A program made the position numbers and the translations under genes. Below, piece after piece: positions 7,271 through 14,052 of a DNA stretch of 34,623 bases. The stretch's first letter is position 1. Each line of letters starts with the position of its first letter. The stretch lies in NCBI GenBank assembly GCA_934726455.1, contig CAKVDS010000024.1, forward strand, positions 1 through 34,623, read 5' to 3'. Below the pieces are notes generated by a model. It was not told where the DNA came from, searched no databases, and saw only the letters and a list, made by a program, of their open reading frames with translations. The stretch is from an uncultured Bacteroidales bacterium. Its GTDB lineage: Bacteria; Bacteroidota; Bacteroidia; Bacteroidales; UBA932.

Positions 7271-8074
7271 ATGAGCTTATACGACATCATAATCAAGCCT
7301 CTGGCCCGGAATATGGACACAGAACGGGCCTCACGTCTGGGCTTGAAGTATTTTCAGCTCATAGGCAAGATTCCGTTCGGGCGCAAGATCAACCGATTGA
7401 TACACTCCAACTGGCAGGAAGGCCTGCAACGCGAAGTCTTCGGCCTCAATTTCTACAACCCCATCGGACTCGGCGCCGGACTCGATCTGAACGGCGAACT
7501 GTACAACGACCTCAACAATTTGGGATTCAGTTTCACGGAGGTAGGCCCGATGGATGTCAGCGGAACACGCAAGGCCATCAGCCATATCCAAAAAGACACT
7601 CCGGACGACATAATCGCCGCCTGCATATCAAAAGACTACCTGACCTGCTTCACTCTTGCGTATGACTTCTTCGACATGTTCATAATCGACCTGTCCGAAG
7701 ACCCGGCCACTGAAGAGACAAATGCACTGCTTGAGTCCAGAATCACGGAGCAGGAATACAAGCCGATCATCATCAAGCTTCCGGACTACATAAACGGTGC
7801 TGAACTCGACAAAATCGCAGACTTCTGCATGATGAACAGCATCGACGGAATAGAGCTCCGCTCCAACAGCCAAGTCCGTCAGGTCGCCACACACACCGCA
7901 GGCCGCCTCCCGGTCATAGCCAACTGCCACATCGATACCCCGGAACAGGCGGCGGAATCCTTGAAGGCCGGGGCCTCACTCGTGGAAATACGCACAGGTC
8001 TCCTGAAGGAGGGACCTGATATCGTAAAAAGAACCTTAAAATATCTGAAGAATGAAAAAGCCGGTACAATATAG
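7271..8074 (+). CDS. Dihydroorotate-dehydrogenase-like protein, apparently degenerate
   Basis: The 267-residue protein aligns with the class 2 DHOD barrel (PyrD): NPIGLGAGLDLNGE (63-76), LGFSFTEVG (84-92), IIIKLPDY (166-173), and AGASLVEIRTGLLKEGP (233-249). Typical PyrD is about 340 residues. Several active-site features of PyrD are absent. The Lys of the GLDKxGE motif is Leu73; the RLFRL/GFNN region is missing; the NxSSPN segment with the catalytic Ser is replaced by IDLSEDP (139-145); the TNTT orotate contact is LRSNS; and GVGGI is ANCHI. Oxidation of dihydroorotate is therefore doubtful. It may bind FMN or another ligand, or be regulatory. It overlaps pncC by 23 nt. Confidence 0.7.
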   Translation: MSLYDIIIKPLARNMDTERASRLGLKYFQLIGKIPFGRKINRLIHSNWQEGLQREVFGLNFYNPIGLGAGLDLNGELYNDLNNLGFSFTEVGPMDVSGTRKAISHIQKDTPDDIIAACISKDYLTCFTLAYDFFDMFIIDLSEDPATEETNALLESRITEQEYKPIIIKLPDYINGAELDKIADFCMMNSIDGIELRSNSQVRQVATHTAGRLPVIANCHIDTPEQAAESLKAGASLVEIRTGLLKEGPDIVKRTLKYLKNEKAGTI

Positions 8075-8534
8075 AATAGCCGAACTTCTCAAAAACAGCG
8101 GCGACACGCTGAGCGCTGCCGAATCATGCACGGGCGGTTACATCTCACACATGATAACCATGGTCTCAGGATCATCTTCATACTACCTCGGCTCCGTCAC
8201 ATCTTACGCGATCAAAGTCAAAGAGAGCGTGCTCGGCGTCCCGCCTGAGGTGATCGAAAATAACGGCGTAGTCAGCAGCGAAGTCGCCGCAGCGATGGCA
8301 GAAGGAGTCAAGGCCCTCACCGGGAGCACGTGGGCAGTCGCAACGACCGGCCTCGCAGAAGGAGGCGACGAACGCTACCCGGAAGGTACTGTATGGATAG
8401 GAGTCAGCGGTCCGAGCGGCACAAAGACCAGAATCTACCACTGCGACTTGGGCAGAAAGGCCAATATCCGCCGATTTGCGCGTGTTGCATTGGAAACTTT
8501 GGAGAGTTACATAACTGAAGAGACAAAACATTGA
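8052..8534 (+). CDS. pncC: Nicotinamide-nucleotide amidohydrolase, CinA C-terminal family
   Basis: PncC deamidates nicotinamide mononucleotide to nicotinate mononucleotide and so recycles the pyridine ring for NAD synthesis. The 160-residue length is that of the stand-alone C-terminal CinA domain. AAESCTGGYISHMI contains the conserved Ser-Cys-Thr-Gly-Gly; GSVTSYAIKVK, NNGVVSSEVAAAMAEG and PEGTVWIGV are family segments. The usual TTGIAGPxGG stretch is TTGLAEGGDERYPEG here, so the phosphate-binding loop departs from the common form and activity should not be assumed. It starts inside the end of the DHOD-like gene, implying coupled translation, and ends at the edge of a strong terminator. Confidence 0.82.
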   Translation: MKKPVQYRIAELLKNSGDTLSAAESCTGGYISHMITMVSGSSSYYLGSVTSYAIKVKESVLGVPPEVIENNGVVSSEVAAAMAEGVKALTGSTWAVATTGLAEGGDERYPEGTVWIGVSGPSGTKTRIYHCDLGRKANIRRFARVALETLESYITEETKH

Positions 8535-8578
8535 ATGTTATAGACTAAAACAAATTCGTTTTAGTCTATAACATTTTT
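8534..8578. terminator. Long-stem bidirectional intrinsic terminator
   Basis: An 18-bp perfect stem (8534-8551 with 8558-8575) closes a 6-nt loop and merges into a run of five T on the plus strand (8574-8578). In the minus direction the tail is CAATGTTTTG, a weaker T-tract. It lies between the convergent pncC and dipeptidase genes and probably stops both operons. Confidence 0.88.
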
Positions 8579-8610
8579 GTTAGGCCAATTTTGTAAACGA
8601 TAACGCCCGA

Positions 8611-9696
8611 TTATGCGCGTTTTTTCACGTCTTTGAGCACCCTCAGGAAGTTCCCGCCGGCAATCATACCGATCTCACGGCGTCCGAATCCCCTGCGGCG
8701 CATCTCAGCAAAAACCGAGGAAAATTTTGATATGTCCTCAAGCCCGCAGGCCGTCACCTCGATGCCGTCATAATCTGTACCGAGTCCGACATGTTCAACC
8801 CCCGCCACCTCCACCGCATGCTCGATATGATCCACAACCCGTGAGACAGAAGGCCGAGGCAATGAAGCAAGCTCGTCCAAGAGAGCATACCATGCCGCTC
8901 TCTTGGCTGGATCGGACGGGTCTTGGATAAACTCATCCTCCACGCCATATTTCTGTACCAGACCAGACTCGGACAAGACACGTACAAAGCCATCATCAAG
9001 AAAGCACGGGTATATGCTCATGCAGACTACCCCGCCGCCATCCGCTATCCCGCGCATAAGTTCATCTGTGATGTTCCTCTTGTGGGAAGCGAGGGCGCGG
9101 CAGCACCCATGGGTATACGCAACAGGCGTCCGGCTCGCATCCAAGACATCCCGCATCGTCGCATCGGAAGCATGCGCAAGGTCTATGAGCATGCCCATAT
9201 CGTTCATCTCAGCGACAAGCCGCTTTCCCGAAGGGCTCAATCCGCCCCAACGTCCATCGCCGGTACAGCTGTCAGCATAACGGTTGTCAGCACTGTGGGT
9301 CAAAGTTATATACCTGACTCCCCTTTTGTAGAAATGCCTCAAGGACGCAGCCGGATCCTCATTCCCGTCAAGGGCAGCGGCATTCTCAATTCCGAGCAGG
9401 ACACTGACAATTCCCCTGCCGGCATTACGCACCACAGCCGAAGCGGACATGGCCAGGGCCGCCATTGAAGGATACTCAAGCACCTGCCGCTCCGCCTCAT
9501 CCAAAAGGCGGTCAGCATACTGCGAAGCCTCGATGCCAGAAAGCGAGGCGGGTACATAAGCGGCAAAAAACGATGCGTTCACCCCGCCCCTCAACATCTT
9601 CGGGAAGTCCACCTGCGCGTGATCATTGTCTTTCCCGAAGTCGCGCAGCCTGAGCATCTGGGAAGGCGCATCACAATGTGCATCCAATACTATCAT
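8611..9696 (-). CDS. Membrane dipeptidase family protein (peptidase M19)
   Basis: This 361-residue zinc dipeptidase belongs to the renal-dipeptidase family, which cleaves dipeptides, including some with D-residues. The metal site is readable: LDAHCD near the N terminus (H-x-D), GIENAAAL with the bridging Glu, DLAHAS and YTHGCCRAL with His ligands, and HVGLGTDYDG late in the barrel. No signal peptide is present in the version starting at 9696, so it is predicted cytoplasmic. That ATG overlaps the upstream TGA as ATGA and is preceded by AGGAGG; the longer frame to 9810 would run inside the DUF2807 gene. It is the last gene of the valS chain. Substrate specificity is not readable. Confidence 0.88.
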   Translation of the reverse strand: MIVLDAHCDAPSQMLRLRDFGKDNDHAQVDFPKMLRGGVNASFFAAYVPASLSGIEASQYADRLLDEAERQVLEYPSMAALAMSASAVVRNAGRGIVSVLLGIENAAALDGNEDPAASLRHFYKRGVRYITLTHSADNRYADSCTGDGRWGGLSPSGKRLVAEMNDMGMLIDLAHASDATMRDVLDASRTPVAYTHGCCRALASHKRNITDELMRGIADGGGVVCMSIYPCFLDDGFVRVLSESGLVQKYGVEDEFIQDPSDPAKRAAWYALLDELASLPRPSVSRVVDHIEHAVEVAGVEHVGLGTDYDGIEVTACGLEDISKFSSVFAEMRRRGFGRREIGMIAGGNFLRVLKDVKKRA

Positions 9697-10622
9697 CGTC
9701 CCTCCTCCTGATACCGCAGCACGCTCGCATTCTTGATACTGGCTATCTTGATCTGCGGAGAACCGTCGTAAGTCAAAGAGGCGCCGTTTCTTATGCTGAT
9801 GAAAAGCCACTCGCGCGCCGCTTGCTTCAAGCTGCAGATACCGCTCATGTCTATATTGGCCTCATTGACACTGAGGTTCAGGGCGTTGACGCTGCCCGAT
9901 CCGCCGAGCCTGTAACTGACATACGGAGAACTGCCGTTGAGGATTGCCTTGGACGTGCCGTTGGAGACCATGGATATCCTCCCGCAATCTCCGTCAAAAA
10001 CCATGCTGGCGTTTGACCCGAGGTCAAGTTCTGCCAAAGACGAAGCGCTGCAGCCAAGATTGAGTTCCGAACTCCCTACAGCCGTAACCCGGGCCGTATC
10101 GCATGCTATCCTTATGTCAGCCTTACCCTTTTTGTAAAGCATTAGGGAGACATCACGAGCACGCAGCGACACGCCGGAAACAGAAGCATTGTCCTTGACG
10201 CTCAGACTGAAAGCCGAGGAGTCAACCACATTGCCCAGACTATCCAGGACCGCATTGCCGCCTATTGAGATTGACTTCAGCCCGCACGGCATCGTAACGG
10301 AGGCTCTGAATACGGCAGCAGGCGCATTCCTGCCCCTGAATTTCTTCCATATCTCCCCAAGGTCTTTTTTCTCATCCAGACTCAGCACGAGCACGCTGTC
10401 AATGACCTGAGCCGACATGAATTCCGCGAACTCCTCACTGACGTCAAGTGCCACAGAGCACGAGTCGCCCTGGAACACACTGAGAACAAAATCACCGGAA
10501 ACCGACACGCCGTCAAAAGCCTCCGGGTCCAGATCAATATGCCTGAGCTGGGCATGGGAAGGCAGGGCAAGCGCAAACATAAGCGCAAATGGCAAAATCC
10601 GTCTGAGTATCAAATTCCACAT
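9693..10622 (-). CDS. Exported DUF2807 (head-GIN) beta-helix protein
   Basis: The 309-residue protein has a signal peptide (residues 1 to about 24, hydrophobic core then SHAQ). The mature part opens with FDGVSVSGDFVLSVFQGDS, the start of the DUF2807 domain in which short strands repeat to form a right-handed beta-helix. Repeating segments such as ISIGGNAVL, VSVKDNAS-type turns and LDLGSNASM fit this. DUF2807 proteins are abundant in Bacteroidota and are periplasmic or surface-located; their biochemical role is not established. The ATG follows the ABC-F stop by 3 nt, and its own stop overlaps the dipeptidase start, so it is translated within the valS chain. Confidence 0.85.
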   Translation of the reverse strand: MWNLILRRILPFALMFALALPSHAQLRHIDLDPEAFDGVSVSGDFVLSVFQGDSCSVALDVSEEFAEFMSAQVIDSVLVLSLDEKKDLGEIWKKFRGRNAPAAVFRASVTMPCGLKSISIGGNAVLDSLGNVVDSSAFSLSVKDNASVSGVSLRARDVSLMLYKKGKADIRIACDTARVTAVGSSELNLGCSASSLAELDLGSNASMVFDGDCGRISMVSNGTSKAILNGSSPYVSYRLGGSGSVNALNLSVNEANIDMSGICSLKQAAREWLFISIRNGASLTYDGSPQIKIASIKNASVLRYQEEGR

Positions 10623-10625
10623 AAG

Positions 10626-12530
10626 CTAATCTATCAATTCTCCCCACTCCTCAGTCTTGGAATCAAGATCACGCTTGAGTTCAAGGTATTCGCGGGTCAA
10701 CTCCATAATGTCATCTCCCTCTTTCGGTGACTGCAACACCGTCTCAATCTGTTTCATCTTATCCTCCAGCCCGGAGATCTCCTTCTCCAGCCACGCTATA
10801 CGGTTCTTCCGCTTGCGGTCCTCGCGCACAGCCTGCTTGTTCTCTTCATAAGCCTTCTTCTGCGGGGCAGCCGAGGCTGCCGGAGCAGGGGCGCACTTGC
10901 GTTCCAGTTCCCGAAGATTCTCGATCTTGCGTTTCTCGAGAAACTCGGACACACTCCCCAGATGCTCAGTCACCTTCCCGTCACGGAACTCGTACATCTT
11001 GTTCACAAGACCATCCAGAAAGTCCCTGTCGTGGGAAACCACGATCAGGGTGCCGTCGTAGGCGGCAAGGGCCTGTTTGAGTATGTCTTTGGACTTGACA
11101 TCCATGTGGTTGGTAGGCTCATCCAGAGCCAGCAGGTTATAGCTCTGAAGCATCAGTTTAGCCATCCCGAGCCGGGCACGCTCCCCTCCGGACAACACGG
11201 AGACGCGCTTGTCGATATCTTCACCCCTGAACAGGAACTGCGCGAGCAGATCCCTCAGTTTGGTACGTATCTCCCCCACCGCTATCCTGTCAAGGGTGGA
11301 GAACACCGTCTCGTTTTTGTCCAGCACATCCTCCTGATTCTGAGCATAATATCCTATCTGGACATTGTGCCCGACACGGGCTTCCCCGCTCAACGGCTCC
11401 AACTCCCCCATTATCACCCTCATCATCGTTGTCTTGCCTTCACCGTTACGCCCGATGAAAGCGACCTTCTCACCGCGCTTGATTTCAATGTCAGCGTTGC
11501 GGAACACGACCTTGCCGGGATAGCCCACAGTCAGATCCGTTCCCTTGAAGACAACATCACCGGAACGTGGTGCCGGCGGGAATTTCACGTTCAGCCGGAC
11601 ATTGTCCGTCTCGTCTATCTCTATCCTCTCCAGTTTTTCCAGAGCCTTGATACGAGACTGCACCTGGTTGGACTTGGTCGGCTTGTACCGGAATGCCTGT
11701 ATGAACTCTTCCGTCTTCTGGATCATCTTCTGCTGGTTCTCGTAGGCCGCCGTCTGCTGCTGCAGGCGCTCGGCACGGAGTTCAAGGTAGCGGCTGTACG
11801 GCACCTTGTAGTCGTTGATATGCCCGAGCATCACCTCCACAGTGCGGTTGGTCACATTGTCAAGGAAACGCCTGTCATGGCTGACCAGAAGCACAGAGCA
11901 GCGGATGGATTTAAGATAATCCTCCAGCCACTCGATAGACTCTATGTCAAGATGGTTGGTAGGCTCGTCAAGCAGCAGCACCTGCGGCTTCTGAAGCAGA
12001 ATCTTGGCAAGTTCTATACGCATATTCCACCCTTGCGAAAACGTCTCCGTATTGCGCTCAAGCTCATTGTCTCGGAAGCCCAGTCCGAGCAGGGTCCGGC
12101 GGGCCTGGACCTCAGGAGGTTCGCTGTGGCTGATTTCGAGACGGTCGTTCAGATTGTTAAGATGCTCGATGAGTTTGGAATAAGAGTCTGACTCATAGTC
12201 TGTTCTCGTCTCCAGTTCATGGGTCACGGACTCGATCTCCGCCTCGATCTTCGAAATGTCATCAAAAGCGCTCATCGTCTCATTCAGGACAGAGAGCCCC
12301 TTGTGATGCTCCATTATCTGGGGCAGATATCCGATGGTCACGTCATTGGGCTTGTCTATACGTCCGGATGTCGGACTCTGAAGACCGCAGATGAGCTTGA
12401 GGATAGTGGACTTGCCGGCCCCATTCTTGCCGACAAGGCCTATCTTGTCCGTCTCGCTTATATGAAAATTTATCTTGTCCAGCAGCACGAATCCGCCGTA
12501 AGATACTGTAACATCCTCTACAGAAATCAT
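10626..12530 (-). CDS. ABC-F family ATPase (ribosome-associated)
   Basis: This 634-residue protein has two ABC domains and no transmembrane segment. Walker A motifs are at 34-41 (GKNGAGKS) and 360-367 (GRNGEGKT). The second signature LSGGE (446-450) is canonical, while the first is degenerate (FSQGW, 164-168). Walker B/DEPTNHxD motifs are at 185-195 and 467-477. Residues 240-310 form the charged P-site tRNA interaction linker, and 540-634 a predicted coiled coil. ABC-F proteins bind the ribosomal E site and relieve stalled or drug-blocked ribosomes. Antibiotic resistance is not implied by sequence alone. The ATG overlaps the upstream TGA by 4 nt. Confidence 0.92.
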   Translation of the reverse strand: MISVEDVTVSYGGFVLLDKINFHISETDKIGLVGKNGAGKSTILKLICGLQSPTSGRIDKPNDVTIGYLPQIMEHHKGLSVLNETMSAFDDISKIEAEIESVTHELETRTDYESDSYSKLIEHLNNLNDRLEISHSEPPEVQARRTLLGLGFRDNELERNTETFSQGWNMRIELAKILLQKPQVLLLDEPTNHLDIESIEWLEDYLKSIRCSVLLVSHDRRFLDNVTNRTVEVMLGHINDYKVPYSRYLELRAERLQQQTAAYENQQKMIQKTEEFIQAFRYKPTKSNQVQSRIKALEKLERIEIDETDNVRLNVKFPPAPRSGDVVFKGTDLTVGYPGKVVFRNADIEIKRGEKVAFIGRNGEGKTTMMRVIMGELEPLSGEARVGHNVQIGYYAQNQEDVLDKNETVFSTLDRIAVGEIRTKLRDLLAQFLFRGEDIDKRVSVLSGGERARLGMAKLMLQSYNLLALDEPTNHMDVKSKDILKQALAAYDGTLIVVSHDRDFLDGLVNKMYEFRDGKVTEHLGSVSEFLEKRKIENLRELERKCAPAPAASAAPQKKAYEENKQAVREDRKRKNRIAWLEKEISGLEDKMKQIETVLQSPKEGDDIMELTREYLELKRDLDSKTEEWGELID

Positions 12531-13111
12531 TTGCTAAAAATTATCTTATCAAAAAATTCCGGTCTGTGAAAATCAGGTTTCGGGGTGCTGATCGGGAAAA
12601 GGCTCAAGTAATGCCGCTGCGGCAGGCCGTCCCCGCACTTGTAGAAGTTACCCCGGGCCTGAAGGCCGCAGAAACTCTTAAGATTGAAAGTAGAAGCGGG
12701 AATCACAAGCCTCATGTCCCACTCCTGCGGCCCTTCCCTCAGGCCGAAAGGCTCGCTGCCCAGACTCCCCTCCCGGATTATGCCCCGGTAAGCACTTTCC
12801 GGCAGGAACTCCCTGTCGTTACGATCCCTGCCGCGGCACATGTATAATTTACCTATGCAGCTGCACTCTATATTGTAATACAGTCCGTCATCCCCCGGAG
12901 CGAAGAAGAACTCCACGCATGAATCCTTCCAGACAGGCTCCCTGTCGGCAGCGGCACTGGCGAGGACAGCATCCTCCACAACCCGATAATCAAGATACAG
13001 GTTTTCCCCGTCATGATGGGCCTCAAGTGACACTTCCGGCTTGTACGGCCACTGCCCGGGCCAGTTGACACAGTTTATTCCCCACTTGCAGGGTTCTTCC
13101 GAGATGAGCAT
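12527..13111 (-). CDS. Carbohydrate-binding family 9-like protein
   Basis: The 194-residue protein resembles the CBM9-like/DOMON-type beta-sandwich: INCVNWPGQWPYKPEVSL, then HDGENLYLDYRVVE, then VWKDSCVEFFFAPGDDGLYYNIE, a pattern of strands shared by Bacteroidota proteins annotated as carbohydrate-binding family 9-like. No signal peptide is seen, unusual if it binds extracellular glycans, so a cytoplasmic ligand should be considered. The ATG at 13111 lies 37 nt inside the end of tatC; a later internal start is not obvious. The stop overlaps the ABC-F start (ATGA). Assignment rests on fold-level resemblance, so the function is tentative. Confidence 0.65.
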   Translation of the reverse strand: MLISEEPCKWGINCVNWPGQWPYKPEVSLEAHHDGENLYLDYRVVEDAVLASAAADREPVWKDSCVEFFFAPGDDGLYYNIECSCIGKLYMCRGRDRNDREFLPESAYRGIIREGSLGSEPFGLREGPQEWDMRLVIPASTFNLKSFCGLQARGNFYKCGDGLPQRHYLSLFPISTPKPDFHRPEFFDKIIFSK

Positions 13112-13818
13112 ATCAATATTGAAAATTCATATAAAAGGTACATCGGGACAGCCAGCACAAACATTGAGACCGGGTCAGCAGGAGTGATGACGGCAGACAC
13201 TATGAGAATGGCCACGAAAGCATACTTCCGCCATTTCCGAAGATCCGCCCTGTCTATCATCCCCATACGGGAAAGCGCCAGAACCGCTGTCGGAAACTCG
13301 AACACCACCCCGTTGAGCAGGACCATGGATGTGAACATAGACATATACGACCCGAGGCTGATTGTGTTGACCACTTCTGCCGAGACCGTGTAATTGATGA
13401 AAAACTGGAGGCAGAGCGGCAGGACAAGGAAATACCCCACCAGCACGCCGAGATAGAAAAGCACCGTCGAAAGCAGGAACGCTGTCCGCAGGACACGCTT
13501 TTCCCCCGCGTACAAGGCCGGGGCCACAAATCTCCATATTTCGCTGATTATAAATGGAAAAGAGAGAATGAACCCGGCCGCCAGACTTGCCCGGAGATGC
13601 ACAAAGAACTGGGCGCTCAGTTCGATGTTGACAAGGTCGATCTTTATGTTCCAGCCAAGCAGCCGGTACAGCCAGAAATCCGGACGGGAGGGCGCGAGGA
13701 TGATTCCGTCAAAAAGGAAACTCCGGAAACAAAGCCCCAGACAGGAAAACGCGCACAGAAACAGAGCCGAGCGGAACAATGTCCCCCTCAGCTCGTCAAG
13801 ATGGTCCCAGAAGGACAT
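13075..13818 (-). CDS. tatC: Sec-independent protein translocase subunit TatC
   Basis: TatC is the twin-arginine signal receptor of the Tat pathway, which exports folded, often cofactor-containing proteins across the inner membrane. The protein has six hydrophobic segments and begins MSFWDHLDELRGTLFRSAL, the conserved N-terminal HLxELRxR-like motif with its acidic residue. FILSFPFIISEIWRFVAPALYAGEKR is the typical second cytoplasmic-loop region (shown here in two overlapping parts: FILSFPFIISEIW and FVAPALYAGEKR). The start at 13818 has a GGAGAAGG stretch in front; a GTG at 13836 is the alternative and gives six more residues. tatA lies directly upstream, completing a minimal TatAC system. 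No Tat-dependent substrate is identified in this window. Confidence 0.92.
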   Translation of the reverse strand: MSFWDHLDELRGTLFRSALFLCAFSCLGLCFRSFLFDGIILAPSRPDFWLYRLLGWNIKIDLVNIELSAQFFVHLRASLAAGFILSFPFIISEIWRFVAPALYAGEKRVLRTAFLLSTVLFYLGVLVGYFLVLPLCLQFFINYTVSAEVVNTISLGSYMSMFTSMVLLNGVVFEFPTAVLALSRMGMIDRADLRKWRKYAFVAILIVSAVITPADPVSMFVLAVPMYLLYEFSILICSSRKNPASGE

Positions 13819-13840
13819 TTCCTTCTCCCCGGCCACCCCT

Positions 13841-14044
13841 CTATTCAGGCTTTTGGGAAGAGCCGTCGTCTATCTTCTTCTGTCCGTCATCTTCTTTGCC
13901 GTCAAGGGCATCCTTGAAACTCCTGACACCCTTGCCGAGGCCCTTCATCAGCTCCGGAACTTTCTTCCCGCCGAAGAGCAGAAGAACCACGAACGCGATT
14001 ACGACAACCTCCCACCAGCCGATCATCAAAGGATAAGTCAACAT
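13841..14044 (-). CDS. tatA: Sec-independent protein translocase subunit TatA/TatE
   Basis: This small protein (67 residues) has one N-terminal membrane helix (GWWEVVVIAFVVLLLFG), then the amphipathic helix GGKKVPELMKGLGKGVRSFK and an acidic, Lys-rich disordered tail. FGxxKxPEL is the TatA signature. TatA oligomers form the translocation path recruited by TatC. Start choice is uncertain: ATG at 14044 is used, with GTG at 14053 (overlapping the valS stop) and ATG at 14026 as alternatives. It sits between valS and tatC in the same chain, so Tat levels should follow valS transcription. No tatB is visible, as is common in Bacteroidota. Confidence 0.9.
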   Translation of the reverse strand: MLTYPLMIGWWEVVVIAFVVLLLFGGKKVPELMKGLGKGVRSFKDALDGKEDDGQKKIDDGSSQKPE

Positions 14045-14052
14045 AAGCAGCA

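Noticed and set aside
10962..12191. 409-codon open frame on the plus strand opposite the ABC-F gene
   Set aside because: It is antisense to a fully motif-supported gene, its protein is rich in His, Leu and Val with no domain, and it has no start signals. It is a shadow of codon bias.
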